A stretch of 64,000 nt of DNA, from positions 1 through 64,000 of the forward strand of contig CAJMHR010000006.1 in NCBI GenBank assembly GCA_905213265.1. Direction: 5' to 3'. Positions 56,189 to 64,000 of this stretch are shown piece by piece. This stretch comes from an uncultured Collinsella sp. (GTDB lineage Bacteria; Actinomycetota; Coriobacteriia; Coriobacteriales; Coriobacteriaceae). Position 1 is the first letter of the stretch; every line of letters begins with the position of its first letter. Position numbers and translations under genes: made by a program. The notes beneath the pieces are model-generated. The model made no database searches, had not been told where the DNA came from, and saw only the letters and a program-made list of their open reading frames with translations.

Positions 56189-56220
56189 AAAAGCCCCGCA
56201 GTCGGAGCGGACTGCGGGGC
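56189..56220 (-). terminator. Terminator of the arginine deiminase operon
   Basis: GCCCCGCAGTC pairs perfectly with GACTGCGGGGC. On the minus strand TTTTG follows. The second arcC has the same hairpin with one mismatch. Confidence 0.9.
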
Positions 56221-56286
56221 TCGTGAAGAGAGGCTAGTTTGTGGGCGCTTTGCCTGGCGCCCACGAGAGAGGCAACGGAGTAGGGA

Positions 56287-57249
56287 CTACTCGTGGATGC
56301 GGGTACCGGAGAGGCCGGCCATGGTCTCGGCGGCCTTGTCCAGAGCGCCGATGATGCAGGTGCGGCCCTTGCGGGAGCGGGCGAACTTGATGGCGGCGCG
56401 GACCTTGGGCTCCATGGAACCCTTGCCGAACTGACCCTCGTCGGCCAGGCGCTCGGCCTCGTCGGCGGTGATGTCCTCGAGCTCCTCCTGGTTGGGCTTG
56501 CCAAAGTTGATGGCGACATGCTCAACGGCGGTCAGCAGGAACAGAACGTCGGCGTCGCAGTCCTCGGCCAGCAGCTCGCCGCCCAGGTCCTTGTCGATGA
56601 CGGCGGGAACGCCCTTGTAGCAGCCCTTGTTCTCGTAGTCGCGGACGACGGGGATGCCGCCGCCACCGCAGGCGATGACGATGAACTCGTTGTCGAGCAG
56701 GTTGAGGATGGAGTCGGCCTCGACGATCTTCTTGGGGTCGGGGGAGGCGACGACGCGACGCCAGCCGCGGCCGGAATCCTCGACGAAGACCTTGGAGGGG
56801 TCCTCGGCCATGAACTCCTTGGCCTGCTCCTCGGTGTAGAAGGGGCCGATCGGCTTGGTCGGGTTCTTGAACGCGGGATCGTCCGGGTCGCACTCAATCT
56901 GGGTGACGACGGTGGCGGCGTGCCAACGCTTATAGCGCTTGTGCATCTCGCGACCGATGCCCTGCTGCAGGTGATAGCCAATGTAGCCCTGGGACATGGC
57001 GCCGCACTCGGGCAGCGGCATCTCGGGGGTGCCGATGGCGTCGTGGGCGGCGGCGAAGGCGTTCTGGATCATGCCGACCTGCGGGCCGTTGCCGTGGGTG
57101 ATGATGATCTCGTTACCCTGCTCGATAAGACCAAGGAGAGCGTGGGCGGTGTTGCTCACGGCCTGGACCTGCTCGACGGGGTTGTTGCCGAGGGCGTTGC
57201 CGCCAAGGGCGACGACAATACGATCGGGCTTACCGTACGGTTTACTCAT
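56287..57249 (-). CDS. arcC: Carbamate kinase (copy 1)
   Basis: This 320-residue enzyme makes ATP from carbamoyl phosphate and ADP, the last step of the arginine deiminase pathway. It has IVVALGGNALGNNP at the start, ITHGNGPQVGMIQNAF, the IACGGGGIPVV segment and IDKDLGG. It is the last gene of the operon permease-arcA-carbamoyltransferase-arcC. The last 174 residues are identical in the second copy at the window end. Confidence 0.96.
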   Translation of the reverse strand: MSKPYGKPDRIVVALGGNALGNNPVEQVQAVSNTAHALLGLIEQGNEIIITHGNGPQVGMIQNAFAAAHDAIGTPEMPLPECGAMSQGYIGYHLQQGIGREMHKRYKRWHAATVVTQIECDPDDPAFKNPTKPIGPFYTEEQAKEFMAEDPSKVFVEDSGRGWRRVVASPDPKKIVEADSILNLLDNEFIVIACGGGGIPVVRDYENKGCYKGVPAVIDKDLGGELLAEDCDADVLFLLTAVEHVAINFGKPNQEELEDITADEAERLADEGQFGKGSMEPKVRAAIKFARSRKGRTCIIGALDKAAETMAGLSGTRIHE

Positions 57250-57272
57250 AGTGTTCGTTCACTTCCCAGCTA

Positions 57273-58280
57273 CTAGCGAAGCGTCGCGTACATCATGGCC
57301 TTAATGGTATGCATGCGGTTCTCGGCCTCCTGGAACACACGAGACTGCGCGCTCTCAAAGACCTCGTCGGAAACCTCCATCTCGGTCACGCCGAACTTCT
57401 CGGCAATCTCGGCGCCGATGGTGGTCTGCGTATCGTGGAAGCTCGGCAGGCAGTGCATAAAGATGGCGCCGGGGTTTGCCTTGGCCATGACCTCGGGCGT
57501 TACTCGATAGGGAGAGAGAAGATCGATTCGGCTCTTCCACAGCTCCTCAGCCTGGCCCATACCGACCCAAACGTCCGTATAGATAACATCTGCATCCTTG
57601 ACGCCCTCATCGATATCCTCAGTGAGCTGGATCGTGCAGCCATTCTGAGCGGCGATCTCCTGGCAGCGCTCAAGAAGCTCGGGATCGAAGTGCGTGGCGC
57701 CCTCGACATCGCCCTTGGGTCCGCAGGAGCAGAAGTTAATGCCGAGCTTGGCGCAGATAACCATCAGGGAGTCGCTGACGTTGCCCTGCTCCTTGCCCAT
57801 ATAGGTGAGCTTCATGCCGCGCGTGTCGCCAAACTCCTCACGCATGGTAAGAATGTCGGCAAGGGCCTGGGTGGGATGGTACTCATTGGTCAGACCGTTC
57901 CAGACGGGAACGCCAGCCTTGGCGGCAAGCTCCTCGACGATAGACTGGTCAGAACCACGGTACTCGATACCGTCATACATACGGCCGAGCACGCGGGCGG
58001 TATCCTCGATGGACTCTTTCTTGCCCATCTGCGACGAGCCGGGGTCGAGGTAGGTCACGCCCATACCCAGGTCCATACCGCCGACCTCGAAGGCACAGCG
58101 CGTGCGCGTGGAGGTCTTCTCAAACAGCAGGACAATGTTCTTGCCCTCGAGAAAGCGGTGCGGATAACCGGCGCGCTTCATATCCTTGAAGTTCTTTGAG
58201 AGGTCGAGCATGTACTCGATTTCCTCGGACGTAAAGTCAAGCAGGGTAAGAACGCTTCGACCAGAAAGATTAAGAGCCAT
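57273..58280 (-). CDS. Ornithine-type carbamoyltransferase (catabolic)
   Basis: This 335-residue enzyme cleaves citrulline to ornithine and carbamoyl phosphate in the pathway. It has the carbamoyl phosphate motif [12 protein letters not shown], the [10 protein letters not shown] motif and [10 protein letters not shown]. Two amino-acid-binding sites are atypical. The SMG loop reads VGMGQ instead of VSMGE, and the usual ARNNMGNS reads EQGNVSDS. A different amine acceptor is conceivable, but the operon context strongly favours citrulline/ornithine. GAAAGGA precedes the ATG at 58280. Confidence 0.9.
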   Translation of the reverse strand: MALNLSGRSVLTLLDFTSEEIEYMLDLSKNFKDMKRAGYPHRFLEGKNIVLLFEKTSTRTRCAFEVGGMDLGMGVTYLDPGSSQMGKKESIEDTARVLGRMYDGIEYRGSDQSIVEELAAKAGVPVWNGLTNEYHPTQALADILTMREEFGDTRGMKLTYMGKEQGNVSDSLMVICAKLGINFCSCGPKGDVEGATHFDPELLERCQEIAAQNGCTIQLTEDIDEGVKDADVIYTDVWVGMGQAEELWKSRIDLLSPYRVTPEVMAKANPGAIFMHCLPSFHDTQTTIGAEIAEKFGVTEMEVSDEVFESAQSRVFQEAENRMHTIKAMMYATLR

Positions 58281-58366
58281 GATTTGAGTCCTTTCGATTG
58301 TTGGAACACACAAGGAGAGATGGGCGGCGCAGACGCACACGCGCCGCCCAGATACGCTAAAGCTGA

Positions 58367-59611
58367 CTAGATTTCCTCACGCCAGAACGGCATGGTCATG
58401 CAGCGCGGGCCGCCGCGACCGCGAGAAAGCTCCTCGGAGGGAGCGACGAGCAGCTCGACGCCAGCCTTGTAAAGAGCATCGTTGGTGACAACGTTGCGCT
58501 CATACACGCAGACCTTGCCCGGTGCGACCGCAAGAGTGTTGGAACCATCGTTCCACTGCTCACGGGAAGCCTCGATCGGATCGCCGCCACCGCACTCAAT
58601 CATGGTGATATGGTCCATACCCGTCGCAAGCTCGAGGATATGCTGCAGGGTGCCCTCGAGTTCCTCGATATGCACCTCCCCCTCCGAATCGCCCTTGGTC
58701 AAGCGGTAGGCACGAAGCGTCTGGTAGATGCCGGGATAGACCGTGAACTTATCGCGATCGACCTGCGTGCAGACGGTGTCGAGGTGCATGTAGGCATAGC
58801 CGTGCGGAATCTTGATGGCATAGATGTTCTCGATCTCGGCCTCATCGGAACCCCAGAACATATTCTTGGCGAGCTCATCGATGGCTGCAGTCTGGGTGCG
58901 CTCGGAAATACCGATGGCGAGCGTCTTGGCGTTGATGTTGAGGATATCGCCGCCCTCGATATGCCACTCGCTGTTGTGGTCGTACCAGATGGGGCTACCG
59001 GCGTAATCGGGATGGTTGCGCAGCACCGTTTCGTAGAAGATTACCTCGCGGTTGCGCTGATTCCAGTACATGCGGTTCATGGTAGCGCCCTTGCCCACGA
59101 CAGCCAGAGGGTCACGGGAGAAATACGAGGCCGGCATGGGGAACAGCACCATATCGTCAGCCTTCAACTCCTCGCCGTCCATACTGGCAAGAGAACCGCC
59201 AACCTTGGGGATCTCGAGGTCGCGAACGTAGAGGCCGCCCATGGCAGCAAGGACAAACTCCTTGTTGTCCTTAATCGAATCAAGCTTCTCGACAACGGCC
59301 TGGCGAAGGGCCGCGTTGGAGATGCCGGACTCACCCATGAACTTCGTCATGAACTCTGCGCGAGTGCCCTCGACTTTGTCAAACGTCTCAGCGAGCAGCT
59401 CTTCCATATAGACGACCTCGGCGCCAGCGCCGCGAAGAAGGTCGGTAAACTGATCGTGCTCTTTCTGGGCATAGTCCAGATAGAACGCGTCGTGAATCCA
59501 AACGCGGTCGAAATCCTCCGCCTTCATGTTTACAAGATCCATACCGGGGCGATGGACGCACACCTTCTTGAGGGCGCCAATCTCGCTATGAACGTTCAGT
59601 CCTTTGTTCAT
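58367..59611 (-). CDS. arcA: Arginine deiminase
   Basis: This 414-residue enzyme hydrolyses arginine to citrulline and ammonia. The catalytic residues are all present: Asp in [10 protein letters not shown], Glu in HIEGGDILN, His/Asp in YMHLDTVCT and Cys in [12 protein letters not shown], with the Arg five residues before the Cys. The amino end [20 protein letters not shown] is standard. It is followed by the carbamoyltransferase and arcC on the same strand. Confidence 0.97.
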   Translation of the reverse strand: MNKGLNVHSEIGALKKVCVHRPGMDLVNMKAEDFDRVWIHDAFYLDYAQKEHDQFTDLLRGAGAEVVYMEELLAETFDKVEGTRAEFMTKFMGESGISNAALRQAVVEKLDSIKDNKEFVLAAMGGLYVRDLEIPKVGGSLASMDGEELKADDMVLFPMPASYFSRDPLAVVGKGATMNRMYWNQRNREVIFYETVLRNHPDYAGSPIWYDHNSEWHIEGGDILNINAKTLAIGISERTQTAAIDELAKNMFWGSDEAEIENIYAIKIPHGYAYMHLDTVCTQVDRDKFTVYPGIYQTLRAYRLTKGDSEGEVHIEELEGTLQHILELATGMDHITMIECGGGDPIEASREQWNDGSNTLAVAPGKVCVYERNVVTNDALYKAGVELLVAPSEELSRGRGGPRCMTMPFWREEI

Positions 59612-59653
59612 CTCTATCCTTCTTTCTCACAACTTGTATGTGGGGTTTTGCAT

Positions 59654-61090
59654 TTACGGCAGGGGGATAAGACCCGAAACCGCAGTGAATGCCATGCAGA
59701 TAACGCTTACGACCAGGAAGAATTTCCAAGCGACCTTCCACCACTGGCCTAGCGGAATCTTGCAGACGCCAAGACCGGCAACGAGCATCGCGCTTGTTGG
59801 CGAAATGAGAGACATGGCCGCGCTGCCCATGGAAAGACCAGTAACTGCGGCCTCGGGGTTTAAGCCCATCAGCTCAACAAGCGGGCCGAAAATGGGAATC
59901 GTAAGAGCAGCGATGCCCGAGGAGCTCGGAACGAGGATCGACAGAAGGTTATCCACGACATAGAGAATGCTCGTAAAGATAACTGCCGGAACTCCGGAGA
60001 GAGCCGTGGCGAGCGTGTTGAGAATCGTATCGATGATGAGGCCGTCATTGGCGATTACAAGGATTCCGCGGGCGAGGCCAACAACGATGGCAGAGAACGC
60101 GAAGTCTGCAATTCCCTTAACGAACTCGCCAGCGATCTCCTTCTCATTCATCCCGGAAACAACACCCGAAAGAAGGGCCATGGCCAAGAAAATCGCAGAG
60201 ATTTCGTTCATGTACCAGCCCTGGGCCACCAGACCCCAAATGATAGCGGCAAGTCCAAGCACGAAAATAACCATAACGGCTTTCTGCCTACCGGTGAACT
60301 CGCTATCGAGGAGATTCTCGTCCGCACCAAACTCTTTGCGCTTCTCGATATCATCGTGGAAAGCTGGGGATGCCTCGGGATTCTTCTTAACCTTGAGGGC
60401 ATACATCACAACCCATGCGATGGCAACTGCAGTGAGCACGACAAGGGCGATAGTACGCAACCAAAGCTGGGGGTTGCCCTGGATACCGAGGATGCCCTGG
60501 GAAATCAGGACGTTGAACGGGTTTACGGTAGATGCGATGTATCCGATACGGGCACCCACAAACACCGTCATGAACGCTGTAATTGAGTCGAAGCCCATGG
60601 CCATCATGATCGGCATAAGAATCGCAAAGAACGGAAGCGTCTCCTCTGCCATACCAAAGGTGCTGCCGCCCAAAGCAAAAAGCACCATTAGGATCGGAAT
60701 GATGAGGACGTCCTTGCTCTTGAACTTCTTCACCACTCGGGCGACGCCGCTCGTGATGGCTCCGGTCGCCGTGATGACCTGGAAGGAACCTCCCACGATC
60801 ATAATGAATGCAACGACCTCGACCGCTTGCTGGATGCCGATCGCAGGGGCCTCAAGTACTTCGAAGATGCCTTGGCGAAGATCGACCTCGTTGCCGTCCT
60901 CGTCCGTATAGACCTTATCGACAGGCTCATAGGTGCCCGAGACCGTTACCTCGCGACCGTTAACCTCCTGGCGCTCAAACGAACCCGAAGGCACGACCCA
61001 GGTCAGAACGGCAAATACGGCCATCAAGACGAGAATGATGGTGTACACGTGCGGGACTCGAAGAGTGCGCTTCTTTTCTGTCTCTGCCAT
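59654..61090 (-). CDS. YfcC-family membrane transporter (probable arginine/ornithine or peptide exchanger)
   Basis: This 478-residue protein has about twelve hydrophobic segments and the YfcC features RVPHVYTIILVLMAVFAVLT, GGSTFGMAEETLPFFAIL and VPSSSGIAALTIPIFGPLVE. It is the first gene of the arginine deiminase operon. YfcC-type proteins serve as arginine/ornithine transporters in several such operons; direct evidence is not available from sequence. It is unlike the classical ArcD of the APC family. Confidence 0.9.
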   Translation of the reverse strand: MAETEKKRTLRVPHVYTIILVLMAVFAVLTWVVPSGSFERQEVNGREVTVSGTYEPVDKVYTDEDGNEVDLRQGIFEVLEAPAIGIQQAVEVVAFIMIVGGSFQVITATGAITSGVARVVKKFKSKDVLIIPILMVLFALGGSTFGMAEETLPFFAILMPIMMAMGFDSITAFMTVFVGARIGYIASTVNPFNVLISQGILGIQGNPQLWLRTIALVVLTAVAIAWVVMYALKVKKNPEASPAFHDDIEKRKEFGADENLLDSEFTGRQKAVMVIFVLGLAAIIWGLVAQGWYMNEISAIFLAMALLSGVVSGMNEKEIAGEFVKGIADFAFSAIVVGLARGILVIANDGLIIDTILNTLATALSGVPAVIFTSILYVVDNLLSILVPSSSGIAALTIPIFGPLVELMGLNPEAAVTGLSMGSAAMSLISPTSAMLVAGLGVCKIPLGQWWKVAWKFFLVVSVICMAFTAVSGLIPLP

Positions 61091-61208
61091 CTCTCCTCCT
61101 TAATTCAGGGGTTTTTCGTTGCCGGCAAAGCCATTGTGTCATCGCGCAAAACACCCTTCCGTCTCTTCGCCCGCCAACGAAGCACATCGACCCGTAAACG
61201 GACTTTAG

Positions 61209-61257
61209 ATTGACGTAATTTGTCAATTTGCTTTCTAGATTGATGTTTAACATCAAT
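61209..61257. promoter_or_regulatory. Two 19-bp palindromes spaced 30 bp apart
   Basis: ATTGACGTAATTTGTCAAT (61209-61227) and ATTGATGTTTAACATCAAT (61239-61257) share the ends ATTGA and TCAAT. Their centres are exactly 30 bp apart, three helical turns. They lie in the AT-rich region between the divergent permease and arcA-like genes and are likely operators for the XRE/S24-type regulator at 62620 or an arginine sensor. Confidence 0.65.
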
Positions 61258-61367
61258 TACTAAGCCGGTTCGTGCCATTCTCCTGTGGCAAACATGATGT
61301 AAATTGAAACAAGCTTCTAATGTGACACTATGGAAGCGATCAATACTCATCGCCAAAGCGAGGTCAC

Positions 61368-62618
61368 ATGTCCGCATTGCATGTTCAAAACGAAATAGGA
61401 AAGCTAAAAAGGGTCCTGCTGCACTGCCCCGGCCCCGAAACGCGCAACTACCCCGACGGCCAGTTCAATCAAGTCTTTACGCTACGCCCTTCTAGCAATT
61501 CATTTGATCTTGAAAAGGCTCTTGGGGAGCATCATGCTTACTCGGCAATGCTCGAGCACGAAGGAGTAGAGATTCTCTATCTCGAGAACCTTCTTACCGA
61601 AGCCCTTGATGCGACAGAGCAAGCGCGTCGCTCTTTTATCGATAGCTACATTTCAGAATGCGGCGCGAGGGGCATGGAGCTCGAGTCCGCCATTCGCGAG
61701 TATCTTGAGCATATCGAAGGTTCCCGCGACCTGGTCCAGGCAGCCGTCAACGGCGTTCGCTACTCCCAGGTCTTCGACACGAACAAGGAGGTGTTCAGCC
61801 TCTCAAAGCTGACGGGAGACGCATACTCACCCGACGACCTTCTCATAGCCCCCCTTAACACCATGTGGTTCACGCGCGATCCAGCAAGCGTCATCGGCGA
61901 AGGTGTCACGCTCAACCATATGTACTGGCCAGAGCGCAACCGTGAGGTTATCGCCTATAAAACGATTTTTAACTATCATCCGGATTTCCGCGAGACTCCT
62001 CAGTTCTTCAAGCATGAATCGACTTACCACATTGAAGGCGGCGACCTTCACAACCTCAACAGCGAAAATGTAGCCGTTGGCATCTCTCAACGAACCGAGC
62101 CAGCAGCTATAGACACCCTAGCGAATAACTTGCTCTGGGACGAGAACTCGACTATTGAGTCCGTATGGGCCATTGAGGTTCCCTACGATGATCTCTGCAT
62201 TCATCTCGACACATACTTTGCTCGTGTTAACTATGAGACATTCCTCATTGACCGGGAGCTCCTGGACCAAGCGCGGGTCTACTGCATTACACGAGGCAGA
62301 TCGGAAAGGACAACCCGGGCGCGTCATGTCGAAGGCGGACTAAAAGAAGCGCTGGGATTAGCCCTGGGTTTAAGTTCACCGCAATTTATCCCTTGCGGCG
62401 GCTCAAATCCCGGAGCGGCAGAGGTCGAAAGAACCAACAATGCTATAAGCACGCTTTGCCTGGAGCCCGGCAAGGTCTGCGTATACGAAGAGAACACCGA
62501 GACGAACAAGGCACTGGAGCAGGCCGGTATTGAACTTGTTCCCATCTCCATCTTCGAGCTGACAAACGGCTTTGGCGGCCCCAACTGCCTCTGCCTTCCC
62601 CTCGTCCGCGCTTCATAA
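61368..62618 (+). CDS. Arginine deiminase-like paralogue, divergent
   Basis: This 416-residue guanidine-modifying enzyme aligns over its full length with arcA and keeps the Asp in MWFTRDPASVI, Glu in YHIEGGDLHN, His/Asp in CIHLDTYFARV and Cys in FGGPNCLCLP. The loop before the Cys reads TNGFGGPNC where arcA has SRGRGGPRC. The Arg five residues before the catalytic Cys (R401 in the Pseudomonas enzyme) is Phe, so substrate recognition may differ. The gene is less GC-rich than the surroundings. It is 1 base upstream of an XRE/S24-type regulator and divergent from the main operon. Confidence 0.88.
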   Translation: MSALHVQNEIGKLKRVLLHCPGPETRNYPDGQFNQVFTLRPSSNSFDLEKALGEHHAYSAMLEHEGVEILYLENLLTEALDATEQARRSFIDSYISECGARGMELESAIREYLEHIEGSRDLVQAAVNGVRYSQVFDTNKEVFSLSKLTGDAYSPDDLLIAPLNTMWFTRDPASVIGEGVTLNHMYWPERNREVIAYKTIFNYHPDFRETPQFFKHESTYHIEGGDLHNLNSENVAVGISQRTEPAAIDTLANNLLWDENSTIESVWAIEVPYDDLCIHLDTYFARVNYETFLIDRELLDQARVYCITRGRSERTTRARHVEGGLKEALGLALGLSSPQFIPCGGSNPGAAEVERTNNAISTLCLEPGKVCVYEENTETNKALEQAGIELVPISIFELTNGFGGPNCLCLPLVRAS

Positions 62619-62619
62619 C

Positions 62620-63270
62620 ATGGGAACGGGTCAAAACATAAAGGCGCTTCGCAAGCGCGACCAGCTCACGCAGGAGGAGTTCGCGGCACTCGTCGGCGTC
62701 TCCAAAGAAACGGTATGCCGTTGGGAAAAGGACCGCTATGCCATCCGCCGGTCGACACTGCTCAAGATCGTTTCGAAATTCAATCTGCAGCTTGACGACC
62801 TCGCATCAGAAACCGCAGGGCTTGCCGCAAAGCTCGACCACGGAGGACGGAAGCCGAATTCCAAGGAAACTGCTACTGACTCCCTTTGCGATGTATTTAA
62901 AATCCAGATGAATGGAGGCAGAACAGGACTTAAGCAGACCGGAACAACGGCGCTCCCCTCATCCGTATTCAAAAACCATCGCGGGTGTTTCTTTGTTCAA
63001 ATGGACACATCTGCCATGTCCAAATGCTATCCGATGGGATCCTTTCTCCTAGTGGACCCCAACCTGAAGCCCTGGAACGGATGCTCCGTCCTCGCCTTGT
63101 CCGATAATTCCAGAGTGGTCATACGGCGGTATAGCACCGGCACGAACACAGTGATGCTGTCATCCTACTCATATCGCACATCGGAACCGGATATTGTGCT
63201 GGACAAACGCCGAATCAGGATTCTCGGAGTCATCGTCTGGTTTCAGGCATCCCATGACCTGAGCATCTAA
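62620..63270 (+). CDS. XRE-family regulator with S24-like C-terminal domain
   Basis: This 216-residue protein has an N-terminal helix-turn-helix (NIKALRKRDQLTQEEFAALV, VSKETVCRWEKDRYAIR) and a C-terminal beta-rich region resembling S24/LexA-like domains (CYPMGSFLLVDPNLKPW, VLALSDNSRVVIRRY). No clear Ser-Lys catalytic pair was identified, so self-cleavage is uncertain. The ATG at 62620 is 1 base after the arcA-like stop codon, so the genes are co-transcribed. It probably regulates the divergent arc genes. Confidence 0.8.
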   Translation: MGTGQNIKALRKRDQLTQEEFAALVGVSKETVCRWEKDRYAIRRSTLLKIVSKFNLQLDDLASETAGLAAKLDHGGRKPNSKETATDSLCDVFKIQMNGGRTGLKQTGTTALPSSVFKNHRGCFFVQMDTSAMSKCYPMGSFLLVDPNLKPWNGCSVLALSDNSRVVIRRYSTGTNTVMLSSYSYRTSEPDIVLDKRRIRILGVIVWFQASHDLSI

Positions 63271-63284
63271 TTGGATCGGATCTT

Positions 63285-63351
63285 GTCATTGGGGACAGAC
63301 TTAAATGAGTGGTCATTGGGCGACCACTCATTTAAGTCTGTCCCCAATGAC
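63285..63351. repeat. 30-bp perfect GGGGACAGACTT palindrome
   Basis: 63285-63314 and 63322-63351 are exact reverse complements (start GTCATTGGGGACAGACTTAA). The loop is ATTGGGC. It lies between the convergent regulator and arcC copy 2 and may end transcription on both strands, although no T-run follows. Confidence 0.85.
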
Positions 63352-63377
63352 CACCCATGAACAGCGACCTCAATAGC

Positions 63378-63409
63378 AAAAGCCCCGCAGTCGGAGCGGA
63401 CCGCGGGGC
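63378..63409 (-). terminator. Terminator of arcC copy 2
   Basis: It has the same hairpin as at 56189-56220 but with one stem mismatch (C for T). On the minus strand TTTTG follows. Confidence 0.8.
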
Positions 63410-63475
63410 TCATGAAGAGAGGCTAGTTTGTGGGCGCTTTGCCTGGCGCCCACGAAAGAGGCAACAGAGTAGAGA

Positions 63476-64000
63476 CTACTCGTGGATGCGGGTACCGGAG
63501 AGGCCGGCCATGGTCTCGGCGGCCTTGTCCAGAGCGCCGATGATGCAGGTGCGGCCCTTGCGGGAGCGGGCGAACTTGATGGCGGCGCGGACCTTGGGCT
63601 CCATGGAACCCTTGCCGAACTGACCCTCGTCGGCCAGGCGCTCGGCCTCGTCGGCGGTGATGTCCTCGAGCTCCTCCTGGTTGGGCTTGCCAAAGTTGAT
63701 GGCGACATGCTCAACGGCGGTCAGCAGGAACAGAACGTCGGCGTCGCAGTCCTCGGCCAGCAGCTCGCCGCCCAGGTCCTTGTCGATGACGGCGGGAACG
63801 CCCTTGTAGCAGCCCTTGTTCTCGTAGTCGCGGACGACGGGGATGCCGCCGCCACCGCAGGCGATGACGATGAACTCGTTGTCGAGCAGGTTGAGGATGG
63901 AGTCGGCCTCGACGATCTTCTTGGGGTCGGGGGAGGCGACGACGCGACGCCAGCCGCGGCCGGAATCCTCGACGAAGACCTTGGAGGGGTCCTCGGCCAT
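63476..64000 (-). CDS. arcC: Carbamate kinase (copy 2), 5' part beyond the window
   Basis: The last 174 residues of carbamate kinase are visible; the frame is still open at the window end, and the Met at base 64000 is internal to the family protein. The visible part is identical in sequence to copy 1, while the 107 bases after the stop codon show five substitutions. Whether a second carbamoyltransferase or arcA follows outside the window is unknown. Confidence 0.95.
   Translation of the reverse strand: MAEDPSKVFVEDSGRGWRRVVASPDPKKIVEADSILNLLDNEFIVIACGGGGIPVVRDYENKGCYKGVPAVIDKDLGGELLAEDCDADVLFLLTAVEHVAINFGKPNQEELEDITADEAERLADEGQFGKGSMEPKVRAAIKFARSRKGRTCIIGALDKAAETMAGLSGTRIHE

Noticed and set aside
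56183..64000. Composite transposon bounded by the two arcC copies
   Set aside because: The copies are in direct orientation, with no transposase, terminal inverted repeats or target duplication visible.

Overview
The window is 64 kb of high-GC bacterial chromosome. There is no phage, plasmid, rRNA, CRISPR array or intact transposase. Gene content points to a gut Coriobacteriia member, most like Collinsella (moderate confidence; no search was run). The clues are many PTS genes, an arginine deiminase locus, paired LytS/LytR systems, homoserine acetyltransferase, threonine aldolase and a rubrerythrin. Intergenic spaces carry many GTCCC-containing palindromic repeats.

Layout. 0-8 kb: an M16C metalloprotease, a HicA/HicB toxin-antitoxin pair, 5-formyl-THF cyclo-ligase, MetA and an L-2-hydroxyacid dehydrogenase. 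7-22 kb: the main catabolic block. It has three SIS-domain proteins resembling fructoselysine/glucoselysine-6-phosphate deglycases, three GntR/UTRA regulators, a mannose-family PTS (IIAB, IIC, IID), an EamA transporter, a HAD phosphatase, a YitT membrane protein and RecQ. The likely role is uptake and phosphorylation of glycated amino compounds (Amadori products) or a related amino sugar, followed by cleavage by the SIS enzymes. Candidate operators repeat upstream of the relevant genes. 22-36 kb: mostly housekeeping: acetyltransferase, threonine aldolase, PAP2 phosphatase, Mfd, Nth, an ABC exporter, RmuC, rubrerythrin, a divergent MutY-like glycosylase and an Rrf2 regulator. 36-46 kb: tRNA-Asp, a YfcE-type phosphodiesterase and two paralogous LytTR two-component systems surrounding a glycosyltransferase, an MFS transporter and a zinc phospholipase C-like protein. 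46-56 kb: an amidohydrolase with an APC permease, a C39-like surface protein, and a cellobiose-type PTS (IIA, IIB, IIC) with a GH1 phospho-beta-glucosidase and a PRD regulator. 56-64 kb: the arginine deiminase locus (permease, arcA, carbamoyltransferase, arcC), then a divergently oriented second arcA-like gene with its own XRE/S24-like regulator, then a second arcC cut by the window end.

Most unusual signals: (1) a structured intergenic element at 11191-11323 and 19738-19871, with a 3' remnant at 24470-24498. Its outer and apical stems differ in sequence between copies but still pair, around a fixed core. (2) A divergent arcA paralogue that lacks the active-site Arg of the catalytic loop, next to a dedicated regulator and two 19-bp palindromes spaced 30 bp apart. 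(3) Two arcC copies identical over the visible coding sequence although their immediate 3' flanks have diverged. (4) A 38-bp perfect inverted repeat at 36682-36824. All function calls come from reading sequence motifs; no database search was possible.
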